NCBI RefSeq assembly: GCF_021869535.1
Contig: NW_026262593.1
Span: 55,603,318-55,667,317, forward strand
DNA from: Mytilus californianus
Taxonomy: Eukaryota; Mollusca; Bivalvia; Mytilida; Mytilidae
DNA: 64,000 bases
Direction of reading: 5' to 3'
Every line of letters begins with the position of its first letter. Position 1 is the stretch's first letter. Shown in pieces: positions 13,001 to 20,875 of this stretch. Under the pieces are notes generated by a model that did no database searches, was not told the origin of the DNA, and saw only the letters and a program-made list of their open reading frames with translations. The translations under genes were made by a program, and so were the position numbers.

Positions 13001-16000
13001 GTCCTTCAGAATCGCAGAATCGGACAATGAGGACAAGCCTTTTGGTTTTTTTTCATCACATTGCGTTTTATATGTTGATAATGAAGTCAATTTTCAATGG
13101 TATTTTTAAACGGTATATACTCAACAAAAAAAAAAACACACAACCTCCAATAATTTCTTTGGGGTTAAAAACTTCTATTGCATATAACCTATTTTTATAG
13201 GTTCTGAAATAAGTGAAACTTTTGACACAACGTTTCTGAAATCATCAACACCAAATTCTGTGAAAATTTTCTTAACTTTAATTTTTGACATCTCAAATAA
13301 AAAAACACACTATTAACCAAAAAAGCAACAAATAAAAGTCTTGGTATCTCTTCGCCTGAAAACAACAAAAATGACTTTGAATTTTCAGTTTCTTCATCGA
13401 ATTCTTATCTCATAGCCAAATTAAAATTGACTTATCTCAGACTTTTGATTTTTAACTTTTGTGGTTTAAATCTCCATTGTCGTAACTAAAACTAGTAAAA
13501 AGGAAAAATTCTCTGTTAACTCTGCATTAATTTCACAGTTATGCTTAAAATATTTTGGATTTCTAAAAGTTTGAAGCAAAAACAAGAAATTGTGAAACTA
13601 CTATATATGGTCAGATGTGGTGCGTTATTTATGTTGTTAAGTTTATATAACAACTCTATAATAAAGATACTTACCCCTATGTTAATATCTGTCTTATTCT
13701 TTAGATTAATCCCATCATACAATAATACTGGTGGTATTTTCTGAATATTATTTTTCTTTAATTCAATCGACACATCGCCAACAGATTTGGATGTGTATTG
13801 GAATGTCAATTGCTTAGGATGATTACTAGCACTTCTTTTAAAACGAAAATTGTCTTTTGTTTTCAGGTTCACCGAAACTTTCTCTGTAATAGCATTGTGC
13901 CAAAAAATAAGAATGATGAAAAAGGATGATAATGATGATGATGGACGGTTGTATAACGTCCAGCGGCATACGAATTGCATGCATATGCAGGATAAGAGCA
14001 TGTTGAATTGAAAATAGGCATGTGTAAAATGATAAGGAGTATGGGCGGATTTGGATGGGGGTCGTCCATATCTGTGTTCTTTGATTTCTTAGGCCATTTT
14101 TCTCTTTTTACAGATTTTTTTCTATTTATATATTTCAGCTCCCCATTATTCTCTATTCTTTTTATTTCGGGCTATGTTTCTCTATTCTTTTTTATGTTCG
14201 CCCTTTTTCTGCACTTTTTTGCGATCATTCTCTATTCTGTAAACCCCATCAAGATCCTCATGTGAAAAACGCATTAAGTATATTTCATAATATATCCAAA
14301 CTAGTGCTAAAATGTATTATTCTTTTTATTAGTTAGTGCAAAGGGAAGTGCACTAGTGTGCACTGCAGGCTTCATGGCGCCACGACTGGGTTGGTGATAA
14401 TCAGTACCATCAAGTCCGCGGAAATTCGGCTTTCCAGTACCGATCCCAGCCGGATATTAATGACCCACTTTGTGGTTGTCTATCCTTTAATTTATCTAAA
14501 ATTTATCGTCATTATAAATTTATTATACAAATGCTCTATAAATATAGTTTGACTAGTGCATTAGTACACGAGCCGGTTCAACGCGTTATCCTTTGGGAAA
14601 TCAGTATAATAAATTTTATTGCAAGTCATAAAACTATTAAGCTTTTGAAGAAAGACATATTATCGACTATAATAATTGATATAAGAACGTTCCTTTAAGG
14701 ATATTAATTTTGTAAGTAAACACAAATACCTTGTTGCGGTGACGATGAATAGCAAGATGTTCTTTTTTCGTATGTAGTGTTGCGTTTTCGGATCGTCGTT
14801 AAGTGTCGTATCTTTATTTTTCCGTCGTGTTCAAAACAATTTGGATTTAGAAATACAATGTACATATTATTTTCTAATAACTGCATCATCCATGTTTAAA
14901 TTGAAATGTTTATACAAAAACAAATTTGATTTAGAAATACATATTTATTTACTAACAGATGACCTAGCAAGGAATGTCTTAATCAAGAAATGTATATCAT
15001 TATTAATAATTTGAATTTACCAATTTTTCACATTAATTTTAAATATTATACGAGGTGTTTAGTCGAGAATGATAAACTGTTTTAAAAAAGAGACACATGA
15101 TATAAAGGAACATTGAAAACCCATAAGCCGGAGAAAACACTGCATGACAAGGCCATGGCCAAAAAAAAAAAACAAAAAAAAAAACGAAAATCGACCAAAA
15201 AGAGAACAAATCCACGAAACACGACATAGGAAACTAAAGATTGAGCAATACGGGATTTCTGATAGCAGTACGTCTATAGTAGCATACAAGTCATTTTGAC
15301 TTTATAATAATCTTCAGAATAAAATACTCAGATGCATCACGAATCAAAGTCAAACAGAACAAATATTTCGGCTTAACAAATAGCCTTCTTCGGTGTCAAT
15401 TATTTTAACAATACGATTTATTAACAATAATTGACACCGAAGAAGGCTATTTGTTAAGCCGAAATATTTGTCAACACGATTTATTAACAACATCTTCGTA
15501 TAATACCATCTTATATTAGTATCGTTGTGCAAATCTCTAGACTTATATAATTGTTTTCCTTATCTGCACAGTATCGTCTATTCTAGACGATCCGGTACAT
15601 AGTAAATTTGCTGGTTGGTCCTTTTTATAGACTTCTATATATATATATATACAATGAACCAAATAGTGACCTCTGAAAACATGTTGGGGTTGGTTTTTGT
15701 TTCCTTGACATTTGCCTTACATCCTATGTCTCGTGTAACGTGTTCGCCTTGAGTGCTGGGGGTTGTTTGCTCGGTCCACGACCAGGTTAAATCAAAGACT
15801 TGAGCACGCGGCCTTTAAGAGTAAGAGTAAAGACTGTTCGATTCAATGTCAGAATAATGTGTCCAGGTTTCAAAAATCGTCCCGAATATGCATGAAATAT
15901 TTGTCAATCAATTTTCCTGTCGACTGTTACCTTTTGAACTATAAAAATAATTAGATGTGGTATGATTGTCAATGAAACAACTCTCCACCAGAGATCAAAT

Positions 16001-17342
16001 TACGTAGAATTTAACCACTATAGGTCACCGTGAGCAAAACCCATACCACATAGTATGAAGCTATAAAAGGCCCCGGAATGACAAATGTAACATGTTTAAA
16101 TCCGGCTCAACGCGTCGGACTATTACTTTAAAGCAGGTTTCATAACACAATTATACCATATTAAATGTTCTCGTCCTGAATTTACAGGTAAATTGGCAAC
16201 TAGATGTTAAACACGCATCCATTATCAATATCAACGTGTTTAAAATATTGAAACTTATTATTATAAGTAAAACAAAAAGAGGCGAAAGATACCAACAGGA
16301 TATTAAAACTCATTGGTCGAAAACAAACTGACAATGCCATGGCAAAAAAACGAAAAATTATCAAACGACAAACAACGGGGTTGATCTCAGGTGCACAGAA
16401 AGGGTAAGCAGATCCTCCTCCACATGTGGCGTCCGTCGTGTTGCTCATAAAAGTAAAAACCCAGTGATAAGTCTAATGCTGCGTTCACACGTAATTCGAA
16501 TTCGATTCGCATTAACTAATTCGAATTAGTTTAATTCGCATTCGAAACGTTTTACGTCCAAACGTAAATTCTAATTCGAATTGCAATACGCGTCAAATTC
16601 GCTTTACTGTCCGAACGACGTTAACTTTTAATTCGTATTTACAAAAAAGCATTTCTAATGCGAATTGGATAATGCGCTTTAGCCAATTCGAATCAATTCG
16701 AATTAAAAAAAAAAGAGTGTGTGAACGCGATTAGCGAATTCGATTCGCATTCGATTCGAATTCAATTCGAATTAAATGTACGTGTGAACGAGGCATGAGT
16801 CTATAGGTCACATTCGAGGAAAAGAAGACGTGATTATGGTTACGACAATTGGAACATATTTGTCATCATCTGTGAAACAGATATTCCGTAACAACTCGCA
16901 ATGGTGTACTTAAATTTTACGAAAGGGTGATTTCAACTTCTCCACTTGGAACTCTTGGTTTAATAGATTCCTTGTAAGCAGCAACCCTCTATCAAGGAAA
17001 TAATGATAGGAAATGCAAGCTCTTGAATATCGTATAAACTAGGAGATACATACTCCATATGCAGGCGCTGCTGGAATGTTGTCACATAGAAATGAAAAGT
17101 TTACAATTGGGAAGCTGAAACTGCAAATGTCGCCATAGAATATATTTTAATTTAAAAATGAATGAACAAATGAAATGAATACAAATAACTAGATAAATAA
17201 ATAAATAGACTGAATAACAATTATTAATAAATGAAAAAAAAAACCAACCTGTCGATTTTATTCCGAGGTTACTCCAATCTCTTCCGAATGGAAGACCAGA
17301 GACAGAAGCCAGAAAAGATAAAATTATAAGGTCCAAATACAT
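134..17342 (-). CDS. Secreted ADAM/reprolysin-type (M12B) metalloprotease, ten exons joined, 3' end outside window
   Basis: Ten minus-strand exons join without a frame break (17342..17249, 13883..13675, 8580..8373, 7631..7537, 6955..6925, 5794..5713, 5095..5002, 2550..2473, 1243..1092, 174..134) to give 361 codons. Every intron is GT..AG and all phases match. Residues 1-16 are a signal peptide, 17-220 a propeptide, and 221 onwards a reprolysin catalytic domain: VLYVEYLVCIDYANYI (first strand), FYLFVTNGINTRYESL, VKVILAGFVIAT, LLTFSQWINANR and HDHAALFTGYDL. These are family landmarks of ADAM/ADAMTS/mig-17-like enzymes, which cleave matrix or cell-surface proteins using zinc. The HExxHxxGxxH motif would come next and lies off the left edge. 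Four RXKR sites (45-48, 123-126, 204-207, 217-220) suggest furin processing. N-glycosylation sequons occur at N94, N164 and N190. The prodomain has no cysteine, so no classical cysteine switch. Family is confident; the exact subfamily is not. Confidence 0.88.
205..467 (+). repeat. Dispersed repeat family C, copy 1
   Basis: Starts GCGTCCGAAG and shares GATGTAC, ATATGACAAATAA, AATAGCCAAAT, CACCTTAGTTTCT and GATGATACCCTC with copies at 986-1066, 51211-51340 and 63411-63675. It lies in the intron between metalloprotease exons 9 and 10. Class unknown; no coding frame. The rest of this intron (175-1091) shows nothing else beyond copy 2. Confidence 0.7.
986..1066 (+). repeat. Dispersed repeat family C, partial copy 2
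   Basis: Contains ATGCGTCCGAAGCGC, CCTTCATCAGGATCGCTCA and ATTTGAAAGCCAAGG, matching the head of the copy at 51211-51340. Truncated after about 80 bp. Confidence 0.7.
1092..1243 (-). CDS. Metalloprotease exon 9 (catalytic domain, HDHAALFTG)
   Basis: Acceptor TTTTTAAATAG and donor TTTACTGG/GTAGGT, 152 nt, phase 0 in and 2 out. It encodes residues 298-347, including LLTFSQWINANR and AHDHAALFTG. The motif HDxAxLxTG is diagnostic of reprolysins and lies upstream of the zinc-binding helix. Confidence 0.92.
1828..2310. repeat. GACA/GACAGGA-rich degenerate simple repeat
   Basis: About 480 bp of imperfect AGACAG, GACAGGACA and AGACAAACA units in the intron between exons 8 and 9. The two overlapping minus-strand open frames here read as low-complexity Cys/Phe/Leu/Ser and are artefacts of the repeat. 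The rest of the intron (1244-1827) shows nothing recognisable. Confidence 0.8.
2473..2550 (-). CDS. Metalloprotease exon 8 (catalytic domain)
   Basis: Acceptor TTGCTTTCAG and donor GCTACG/GTAAGT, 78 nt, phase 0 on both sides. It encodes INTRYESLMTPEGDVK and then VILAGFVIAT (residues 272-297). INTRY and the hydrophobic strand match the conserved V-N-x-R-Y...V-x-L-x-G element of M12B enzymes. Skipping this exon would keep the frame. Confidence 0.9.
3291..3490. mobile_element. Foldback (MITE-like) element, ~200 bp
   Basis: The two halves are imperfect reverse complements: TTTTGAGGTTGGGGCTGATT at the left pairs with AATCAGCCCTAAAACGCTGA plus CCTCAAA at the right, and the centre pairs ACCGAATGCTTTAAGCTAAT with its complement. 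Non-coding; it sits in the intron between metalloprotease exons 7 and 8. Confidence 0.7.
3721..4032 (+). repeat. Dispersed repeat family A, subfamily 1
   Basis: Begins AAGAAGATGTGGTATGAGTG and has CCAATGAGACAACTCTCCAT, CTTCAACACGGAGCCTTGGC, AGCAAGCTATAAAG and CAGGCTCCTGACTTAGGACA. This is the mussel element found about ten times in this window. The subfamily-1 mark is the CACGGAGCCTTGGCTCACACC block. No coding potential; class unresolved. Confidence 0.85.
4128..4289 (+). mobile_element. SINE fragment (tail part)
   Basis: GTGCGTTCGACTCCAATCTT, GGTTCTCTTCCTTCACCAAT and a terminal (AATC)n tail match the downstream part of the tRNA-derived SINE at 42656-42909. The tRNA-like head is missing. Confidence 0.65.
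5002..5095 (-). CDS. Metalloprotease exon 7 (catalytic domain)
   Basis: Acceptor ATTTACAG and donor ATGGG/GTAAGT, 94 nt, phase 2 in and 0 out. It encodes residues 241-271, from WKEMSTATDD to IIQFYLFVTNG. This is the helix and strand that precede the NxRY element in reprolysin domains. Confidence 0.88.
5096..5712. other. Intron between metalloprotease exons 6 and 7, nothing recognised
   Basis: AT-rich, with no repeat family, exon or RNA gene that I can identify. The 81-codon minus-strand open frame at 5360-5605 is low-complexity and lacks splice signals. Confidence 0.5.
5713..5794 (-). CDS. Metalloprotease exon 6 (maturation site and start of catalytic domain)
   Basis: Acceptor ATTTTTCAG and donor ATCAT/GTAAGC, 82 nt, phase 1 in and 2 out. 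It encodes KKKRTKRQIPVLYVEYLVCI and DYANYI. RTKR (217-220) is the likely prodomain cleavage site, so Q221 would be the mature N terminus. The YVEYLV..D segment is the first catalytic beta strand of reprolysins. C232 is the only cysteine in the reconstructed protein. Confidence 0.88.
6125..6272. mobile_element. Foldback element, ~148 bp
   Basis: GAATGACTGTAATATTTTTA at the left edge pairs with the reverse complement at the right edge, and GTGGTGCACAC pairs with GTGTGCACCAC inside. Short unpaired centre. It lies in the intron between exons 5 and 6. The rest of that intron, and 6956-7536, shows nothing recognisable. Confidence 0.75.
6925..6955 (-). CDS. Metalloprotease exon 5 (31-nt microexon, third RXKR site)
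   Basis: Only 31 nt lie between TATATTTCAG and GTATGT. It encodes DRGKRSSPTT plus one base. It enters in phase 0 and leaves in phase 1, exactly as exons 4 and 6 need. It adds the RGKR site at residues 204-207, 13 residues before the final maturation site. Skipping it would change the frame of everything downstream. Confidence 0.78.
7537..7631 (-). CDS. Metalloprotease exon 4 (Thr-rich propeptide linker)
   Basis: Acceptor ACTTGAAAG/AG and donor TTTCCGT/GTAAGT, 95 nt, phase 1 in and 0 out. It encodes residues 171-202, rich in threonine (TTDPQLTTERITESNTTTQ), probably a flexible and possibly O-glycosylated linker. The acceptor sits about 25 nt after a long T-tract and is the weaker of the two splice calls. 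It was chosen because only this AG restores the codon split with exon 3. Confidence 0.8.
8008..8166 (-). mobile_element. SINE fragment, minus orientation
   Basis: (TTGA)-type tail at the left, then a TGGCGGCCTGTTTCTCTTGG region, GAAAGCCGGAATACC and GAAACTGGCAATCC, similar in order to the minus-strand SINE at 42656-42909 (GGAAGCCGGAGTGCCCGG, GAAAACTGACAATCC). Diverged. It sits in the intron between exons 3 and 4. Confidence 0.6.
8373..8580 (-). CDS. Metalloprotease exon 3 (propeptide, second RXKR site)
   Basis: Acceptor GTGTTACAG/CATG and donor TTAAAAG/GTACAC, 208 nt, phase 0 in and 1 out. It encodes residues 102-170 beginning HATYIIGSSWFTLEP. That start fits the secretion-pathway prodomain of ADAM-like proteins. 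It contains SRTKRQ (R123-R126 site) and an NDT sequon at N164. Exon 2 runs into it without a break. Confidence 0.87.
8951..9010 (+). repeat. Dispersed repeat family A, short fragment
   Basis: AAGATGTGGTATGATTTCCA and ATGAGAAAAC match the first 45 bp of family A; similarity then stops. Confidence 0.6.
9229..9357. repeat. Minisatellite, 32-33 bp x 4
   Basis: Four units starting CAAGCTTTTTTGAAAGCTAA or close variants begin at 9229, 9261, 9293 and 9326. They are rich in AAGCTT and GCATGA. Located in the intron between exons 2 and 3. Confidence 0.85.
9466..9590 (+). repeat. Dispersed repeat family A, subfamily 1, 3'-truncated
   Basis: Runs from AAGAAGATGTGGTATGAGAG to GGCTCACACCGAACAAG and stops. 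Its flanks (AAAATCCTGCAAT before, AGATTCAAAT after) occur joined together about 200 bp downstream at 9668-9690, so an empty-site-like copy is next door. Confidence 0.8.
9897..10018. repeat. (TTGA)n microsatellite
   Basis: About 30 almost perfect TTGA/ATTG tetramers with two GACTAATT interruptions. Confidence 0.95.
10060..10160 (+). repeat. Dispersed repeat family D, fragment
   Basis: GACAGCCAGACCCGCGTTAC, GTTTGGTCTTGTCGGATGTT and AAATACACAGTCACTTCC align in order with family D at 52880-53275. The minus-strand open frame at 10036-10233 is a shadow of this repeat, not an exon: metalloprotease exons 2 and 3 already join in phase without it. Confidence 0.6.
10777..11410 (+). repeat. Tandem repeat, ~126 bp x 5
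   Basis: Units with AGTATATTTGTACGTGACAT, AAAGCGAGACATACATTGA and ACTTTATAAATGTATAAGTA start near 10785, 10911, 11037, 11164 and 11297 (period 126-133). Non-coding; in the intron between exons 2 and 3. Confidence 0.9.
11411..13674. other. Remainder of intron between exons 2 and 3, little recognisable
   Basis: AT-rich. Only a minus-strand family A scrap at about 12458-12535 (GTGCCTGTCCCAAGTCAGGA) is recognisable. The rest contains poly(A) and poly(T) runs but no exon or element that I can support. Confidence 0.5.
13675..13883 (-). CDS. Metalloprotease exon 2 (propeptide)
   Basis: Acceptor CTATTACAG/AG and donor ATAGGG/GTAAGT, 209 nt, phase 1 in and 0 out. It encodes propeptide residues 32-101, with the strand pattern LTFQYTSKSVGDVSIELKKN typical of reprolysin prodomains. 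It also carries the first RXKR site (RFKR, residues 45-48) and an NKT glycosylation sequon at residue 94. Confidence 0.85.
13925..14000. repeat. Short dispersed repeat (GATGATGATGGACGG... type)
   Basis: GATGATGATGGACGGTTGTA, AACGTCCAGCGGCATA and AGAGCATGTT also occur in similar order at 46660-46740. It abuts the 5' side of metalloprotease exon 2. Confidence 0.55.
14046..14260 (+). mobile_element. Small TIR element with TTCTCTATTC motifs, copy 1
   Basis: Starts GGATTTGGATGGGGGTC and ends ATTCTCTATTCTGTAAACCC then CATCAAGATCCTC, so the ends are inverted (GGATGGGG / CCCCATC). CTCTATTC is repeated inside. Copies 2 and 3 are at 23511-23828 and 24692-25020. The 85-codon open frame is a repeat shadow. 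It sits in intron 1 of the metalloprotease gene. Confidence 0.7.
15088..15262 (+). repeat. Dispersed repeat family B, partial copy 1
   Basis: Contains CCATGGCCAAAAAAAA, GACCAAAAAG, CACGAAACACGACATAGGAA and ACTAAAGATTGAGCAA, the core of family B (better copies at 20640-20875 and 46001-46300). Expanded poly(A) in the middle. Confidence 0.75.
15360..15470. repeat. Perfect 43-bp inverted repeat
   Basis: Arms 15360-15402 and 15428-15470 are exact reverse complements, starting CAAATATTTCGGCTTAACAA, with a 25-nt spacer. The spacer and the right flank share CGATTTATTAACAA. Non-coding foldback in intron 1 of the metalloprotease gene. Confidence 0.95.
15945..16112 (+). repeat. Dispersed repeat family A, subfamily 2
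   Basis: TTAGATGTGGTATGATTGTC, AACAACTCTCCACCAGAG, CATACCACATAGTATGAAGC and TATAAAAGGCCCCGGAATGA. The AAAACCCATACC block marks subfamily 2. Truncated and internally deleted. Confidence 0.8.
16275..16475 (+). repeat. Dispersed repeat family B, copy 2, left part
   Basis: CGAAAGATACCAACAGGATA, CAAACTGACAATGCCATGGC, TGATCTCAGGTGCACAGAAA and CTCCACATGTGGCGTC. The copy is cut by the element at 16476-16797 and resumes at 16804 (TAGGTCACATTCGAGG). Confidence 0.8.
16476..16797. mobile_element. MITE with ATGC.GCGTTCACACGTA inverted ends
   Basis: 322 bp, almost made of AATTCGAATT/GATTCG palindromic words. The left end ATGCTGCGTTCACACGTA matches the inverted right end at 16 of 18 positions. AGTCTA flanks both sides (16470-16475 and 16798-16803), a likely target duplication. 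It interrupts family B copy 2. No coding capacity. Confidence 0.88.
16804..16900 (+). repeat. Dispersed repeat family B, copy 2, right part
   Basis: TAGGTCACATTCGAGGAAAA continues family B as seen uninterrupted at 46267 (TAGGTCACATTCGTGAAAAG). The rest up to exon 1 (16901-17248) shows nothing recognisable. Confidence 0.7.
17249..17342 (-). CDS. Metalloprotease exon 1 (start codon, signal peptide)
   Basis: Codes for 31 residues plus one base. The protein starts MYLDLIILSFLASVSG, a short hydrophobic secretion signal with small residues at the likely cleavage point, followed by LPFGRDWSNLGIKST. The donor is ACAG/GTTGGT (phase 1), and the split codon completes as GAG with exon 2. This start was chosen because the hydrophobic core follows it directly and the phase fits. 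A 5' untranslated exon further right cannot be excluded. Confidence 0.85.
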
Positions 17343-17456
17343 ATCCTTTTAACATATAGAAACCTTCCTCCGTTTATGTTATATCATTTTGCAGTGATTC
17401 ACCGAGTAAAGTGTTCGTCTTTTTGTGCTATACTTTAAAGTATTTCCTTTTATCTT

Positions 17457-17492
17457 CTCATGTGAATCTCATGTGAATCTCATGTGAATCTC
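17457..17492. repeat. (CTCATGTGAAT)3 short tandem repeat
   Basis: Three perfect 11-bp units about 115 bp upstream of the metalloprotease start codon, in what may be its 5' flank or leader. No TATA box or other promoter element can be assigned. Confidence 0.8.
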
Positions 17493-17942
17493 CACTTTTA
17501 ATGTCCTTTTGTAATACGTAAATCCAATCGAAAATGTTAGTTGATTTTCACAAAGTTGTCGAGATAATTCTAATCGTGTTACTATAATGTTTTTTTTAAA
17601 GAAATTTTGGTAATTTTGTGAATTTAGATGTTCTTTTTCTTTTCAGAAAAGACAGATACATGGTGTCTAAATTAAAACAAACTAAAAATTTTATAGAGAT
17701 TTAAAAACCACCAACCTCGGGCTATCGGTCGTTCGTTTCTATATTTTCACTTTTTATATGACTATTTACATACCAAGTTTGATAGCAATCAGTTTCACAG
17801 ACGAATGACTGTTATATTGTTATGTTCCGTACCTGAATGTCCACCTACAGGTAGAGAGAGATTAAAGCAAATAGAACTGTAAAATTATGTTTTGTGACGT
17901 AATTAAGGTACTACATGTACATCTAGTCATAACAATATTTCT

Positions 17943-18022
17943 CACAGTACTGAAAAAGTACTGATGACAACACAGTACTGAAAAAGTACTGATGACAACA
18001 CAGTACTGAAAAAAGTACTAAT
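17943..18022. repeat. 28-bp tandem repeat x 2.8 with AGTACT palindromes
   Basis: CACAGTACTGAAAAAGTACT plus GATGACAA repeats exactly twice, then partly. Each unit can form an AGTACT..AGTACT stem. Between this and 18750 nothing recognisable is seen. Confidence 0.85.
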
Positions 18023-18750
18023 TAAAAGTGTACCGTAAATTGATAACTTACGACTACTTACATCAACATTTCATGGACTGTGGTGTACATAGTTGTCACA
18101 TTGGCAATAATAACACATGTTTTTAATTTTTATACTTTTAAATTTAAAGTAATATTGTTGATTAAATTATGTTTTATAGACCTTTTGTTATTCTGCTTAT
18201 CAAGAAAAAGGAGGAATTCGTTATTCAAAACCTCCTTTTTTACTAACTTTGATAATTGTAAGATAGCCTATACTTTATCTACAGAGAATGAGTTCATTTT
18301 TTGAGCGATCTTGCACCTTGTAGGAATATGCACTGCAGAATATAGCAAGTTATATAGAGAATATGTCGTTGCTGTAAAATGAATTACTGTATTACCTTAT
18401 CTAAATAAATTTTGAAACTAAGAGCTATATTATTTTTACAAGCCAATAAAAAGTTTCAGTTAAAAGGCAACAATAACAACAGACCTTTTTAATAGATCAA
18501 ATGGTATTTTAATGACTTCAGGCAGTGATAAAAAAAAAAGACTATATCGTATCAAATTTAAGAATCTTTCTCTCTGTATTTAATCTGCTGATAAAGTTAG
18601 CATGTCGTCTTGCATCCTAATTTCAGAGATTGTACTGTTTAGATCAATTCTAGCCTCTCTAAAAATCTGCCAGAAACTGCAAGAAAAACTGTTCTAGAAC
18701 ACTTTGGAACAGTTTTCCCGACAAACTTAGACCAGTTTCTAACAAGAACT

Positions 18751-18958
18751 ACTGTAAACCAACTAAATTTCGCGAACGATTTGTTTTCGCGACTTTCGCG
18801 GGTAGAAAAATATCGCGAATATAAATCGTCGTGAATATGTAAAACTTGGATAACTACATCAAGTAAATTTGAGAATCGCGAAATTAAATCACCACGAAAT
18901 GGTAAAGAAAGGGCTAAACGCGAAATAAAGTATCCGCGAAAATAAGTTGGTTTACAGT
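18751..18958. mobile_element. MITE with ACTGTAAACCAACT inverted ends
   Basis: Left end ACTGTAAACCAACTAAATTT followed by CGCG; right end CGCGAAAATAAGTTGGTTTA then CAGT, its inverted copy. 208 bp with many CGCGAA words inside. The flanks do not give a clear target duplication. Confidence 0.82.
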
Positions 18959-19024
18959 TACTGTATTTTACCATAAAACAGTTTTGGACAATTGAGGCCG
19001 TTTTTACCAGTACATGTATCTTTC

Positions 19025-19385
19025 TATAATTGATTGATTGATTGATTATTGGTTGCTTAACGTACAGTGGCAAATAGTTCATGCATGTTCATGCATGTTA
19101 TAACAATAAATACAAAAGGTAGATTCTTAAATAGAAGCCGTCCGGGATGAAGGTCAGGAAAATTTGGACTGCCACTAGAAAATCAGGGTATATTAATTGG
19201 ATAGGGACTGAAATTTTGCCTTGTAACGGGCCATCTACGGTCCATCGAAGTTACAAGGGTTCTGAAAGTGCAGAGAGTGTGGTACTCTTTCTACACGAGG
19301 CATCGGACTTAACGTCCCCATTCTGACCGGACGTGACTGCGTATTTGTACATCCCGCACAGCCGGTCGGAAGAAGTGATCATATT
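19025..19385 (-). repeat. Dispersed repeat family D, minus orientation
   Basis: The reverse complement reads GGCTGTGCGGGATGTACAAA, CACGTCCGGTCAGAATGGGG, ACGTTAAGTCCGATGCC and CTAGTGGCAGTCCAAAT. It ends in the TGCATGAA..TTTGCCACTG.ACGTTAAGCAACC piece and a (CAAT)n tail. The same order is present at 52880-53275 (plus). The tetranucleotide tail suggests a SINE-like retroelement. Confidence 0.75.
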
Positions 19386-19708
19386 TCTATTCCCCAGTCA
19401 ACCTTGGGTGTTCTATTATTGATGTGTAACTTTGATTTATTTCTTGTGTAATTTTACTTCTTTCACGTGGTTGCTAGGGTGCTTCTGCACTATGAAATGT
19501 ATGTCCTCTATAGATGCACTAGAATGCGAGTTTTTCATAGACAGAGTAACATAAGGTTCGCTTTAATTAATATTTCATCGCATAAGTCACAAATGTGTGT
19601 AGACATATAAAGATATAAAAAATGTACAAATGCAAGCTTGAAACAAAGTGCATAACAGTGAACATGCAGTATTTGTTTTGGAGAAGACATTACTAAGTTG
19701 AAATATAA

Positions 19709-20245
19709 AAATAACGAGATGAGGTATGATTGCCAATGAGACAACGATCCACCAAAGTTAAAATAAAGTGGATGTAAGCAATTATAGGCAACCTTACGGC
19801 CTTCAACAATGAGAAAAACCCATACCGTATAGTCGGCTATAAAAGGCCCTGACATGAAAAATATGAAACAATTCAATTGAGAAAACTAACGGCCTAATTT
19901 ATAACAAAACAATTTACGAAAACAAGATATGACAGACATGAACCAACGACAACCACTGAACTACAGGCTCCTGACTTGGGACAGGCACATAAAGAATGTG
20001 GCGGATTTAAACATGTTTGTGAGGAATCAACCCTCCCCATAACCTGGGACATTGGTGTAACAGCACAACATAAGAACAAACTTTCAAAATCAGTTGAAAA
20101 AGGCTTAACTCATCAGATCGATTCAAAGCAGGAAAACATCAAACATAAACACAGACCGGACGTGGCAGGGTATTTATCCATCCCTCATTCCTAACAACAA
20201 AAAGGACACTAAGTACAGATCTGAGAGTACTCGCAGTTACTGAAA
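19709..20245 (+). repeat. Dispersed repeat family A, subfamily 2, longest copy
   Basis: AGATGAGGTATGATTGCCAA, TTACGGCCTTCAACAATGAG, GGCTATAAAAGGCCCTGACA, CAGGCTCCTGACTTGGGACA, CAACCCTCCCCATAACCTGG and TTGAAAAAGGCTTAACTCAT. At about 540 bp it gives the fullest view of the family. The short frames on both strands are shadows. Confidence 0.88.
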
Positions 20246-20639
20246 ACCTTGTTTCTGATACACTTGTCCTTTCGAACAATATAATATGTGTAAACTAACA
20301 AGCAGTATTTAAAAAATCATATACCCTCGCGAAATGAACTTCTTTACGATGAGACAAAATACTTTTTTTGATAAGATGAGAAAAAAAAACAAGCTTATTT
20401 ATATAGGACTCAAATCGAGAATAACCATATATGACCATATGTTTGTATCCGTCACTAATGTGCATTGAAGTTCAGCGCTAAAACAAAAACCTGTCGAGTG
20501 AGACTCTTGTCATTTTTTAAAAGTCTTCAAAAATTTTCGCTCGTAAGCAGTAAAAACCAAATTTAACAAACATTGAAAAACTTTTACAAATGGTCCTGGT
20601 ATGAAATAAATCTACTATAGACCCTACCTCTTTAAAAGA

Positions 20640-20875
20640 AAGACGAAAGATACTCAAGTGATATTCAAATTCATAAGTTGAAAACAAACTGACATTCCCA
20701 TGGCAAAAAAAACCAAAACGACCAAAAAGACAAACAACAGTACACGAAACTTAACATAACAAACTAAAAACTGAACAACACGAATCCCACCAAAAACTGG
20801 GGATGATCTCAAGGGTTCCGGAAAGGTGGGCATATCCTGCTCCACATGTGGCACCCTTAGTTGCAACTAATGTAA
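20640..20875 (+). repeat. Dispersed repeat family B, copy 3
   Basis: CGAAAGATACTCAAGTGATA, CATTCCCATGGCAAAAAAAA, CCCACCAAAAACTGGGGATG and CCTGCTCCACATGTGGCACC. Between 20246 and 20640 nothing recognisable is seen. Confidence 0.85.

Noticed and set aside
13516-14001. A single 161-codon minus-strand gene
   Set aside because: Only 13675-13883 is coding: the acceptor at 13884 and donor at 13674 join it in phase to exons 1 and 3. The rest is intron read-through.
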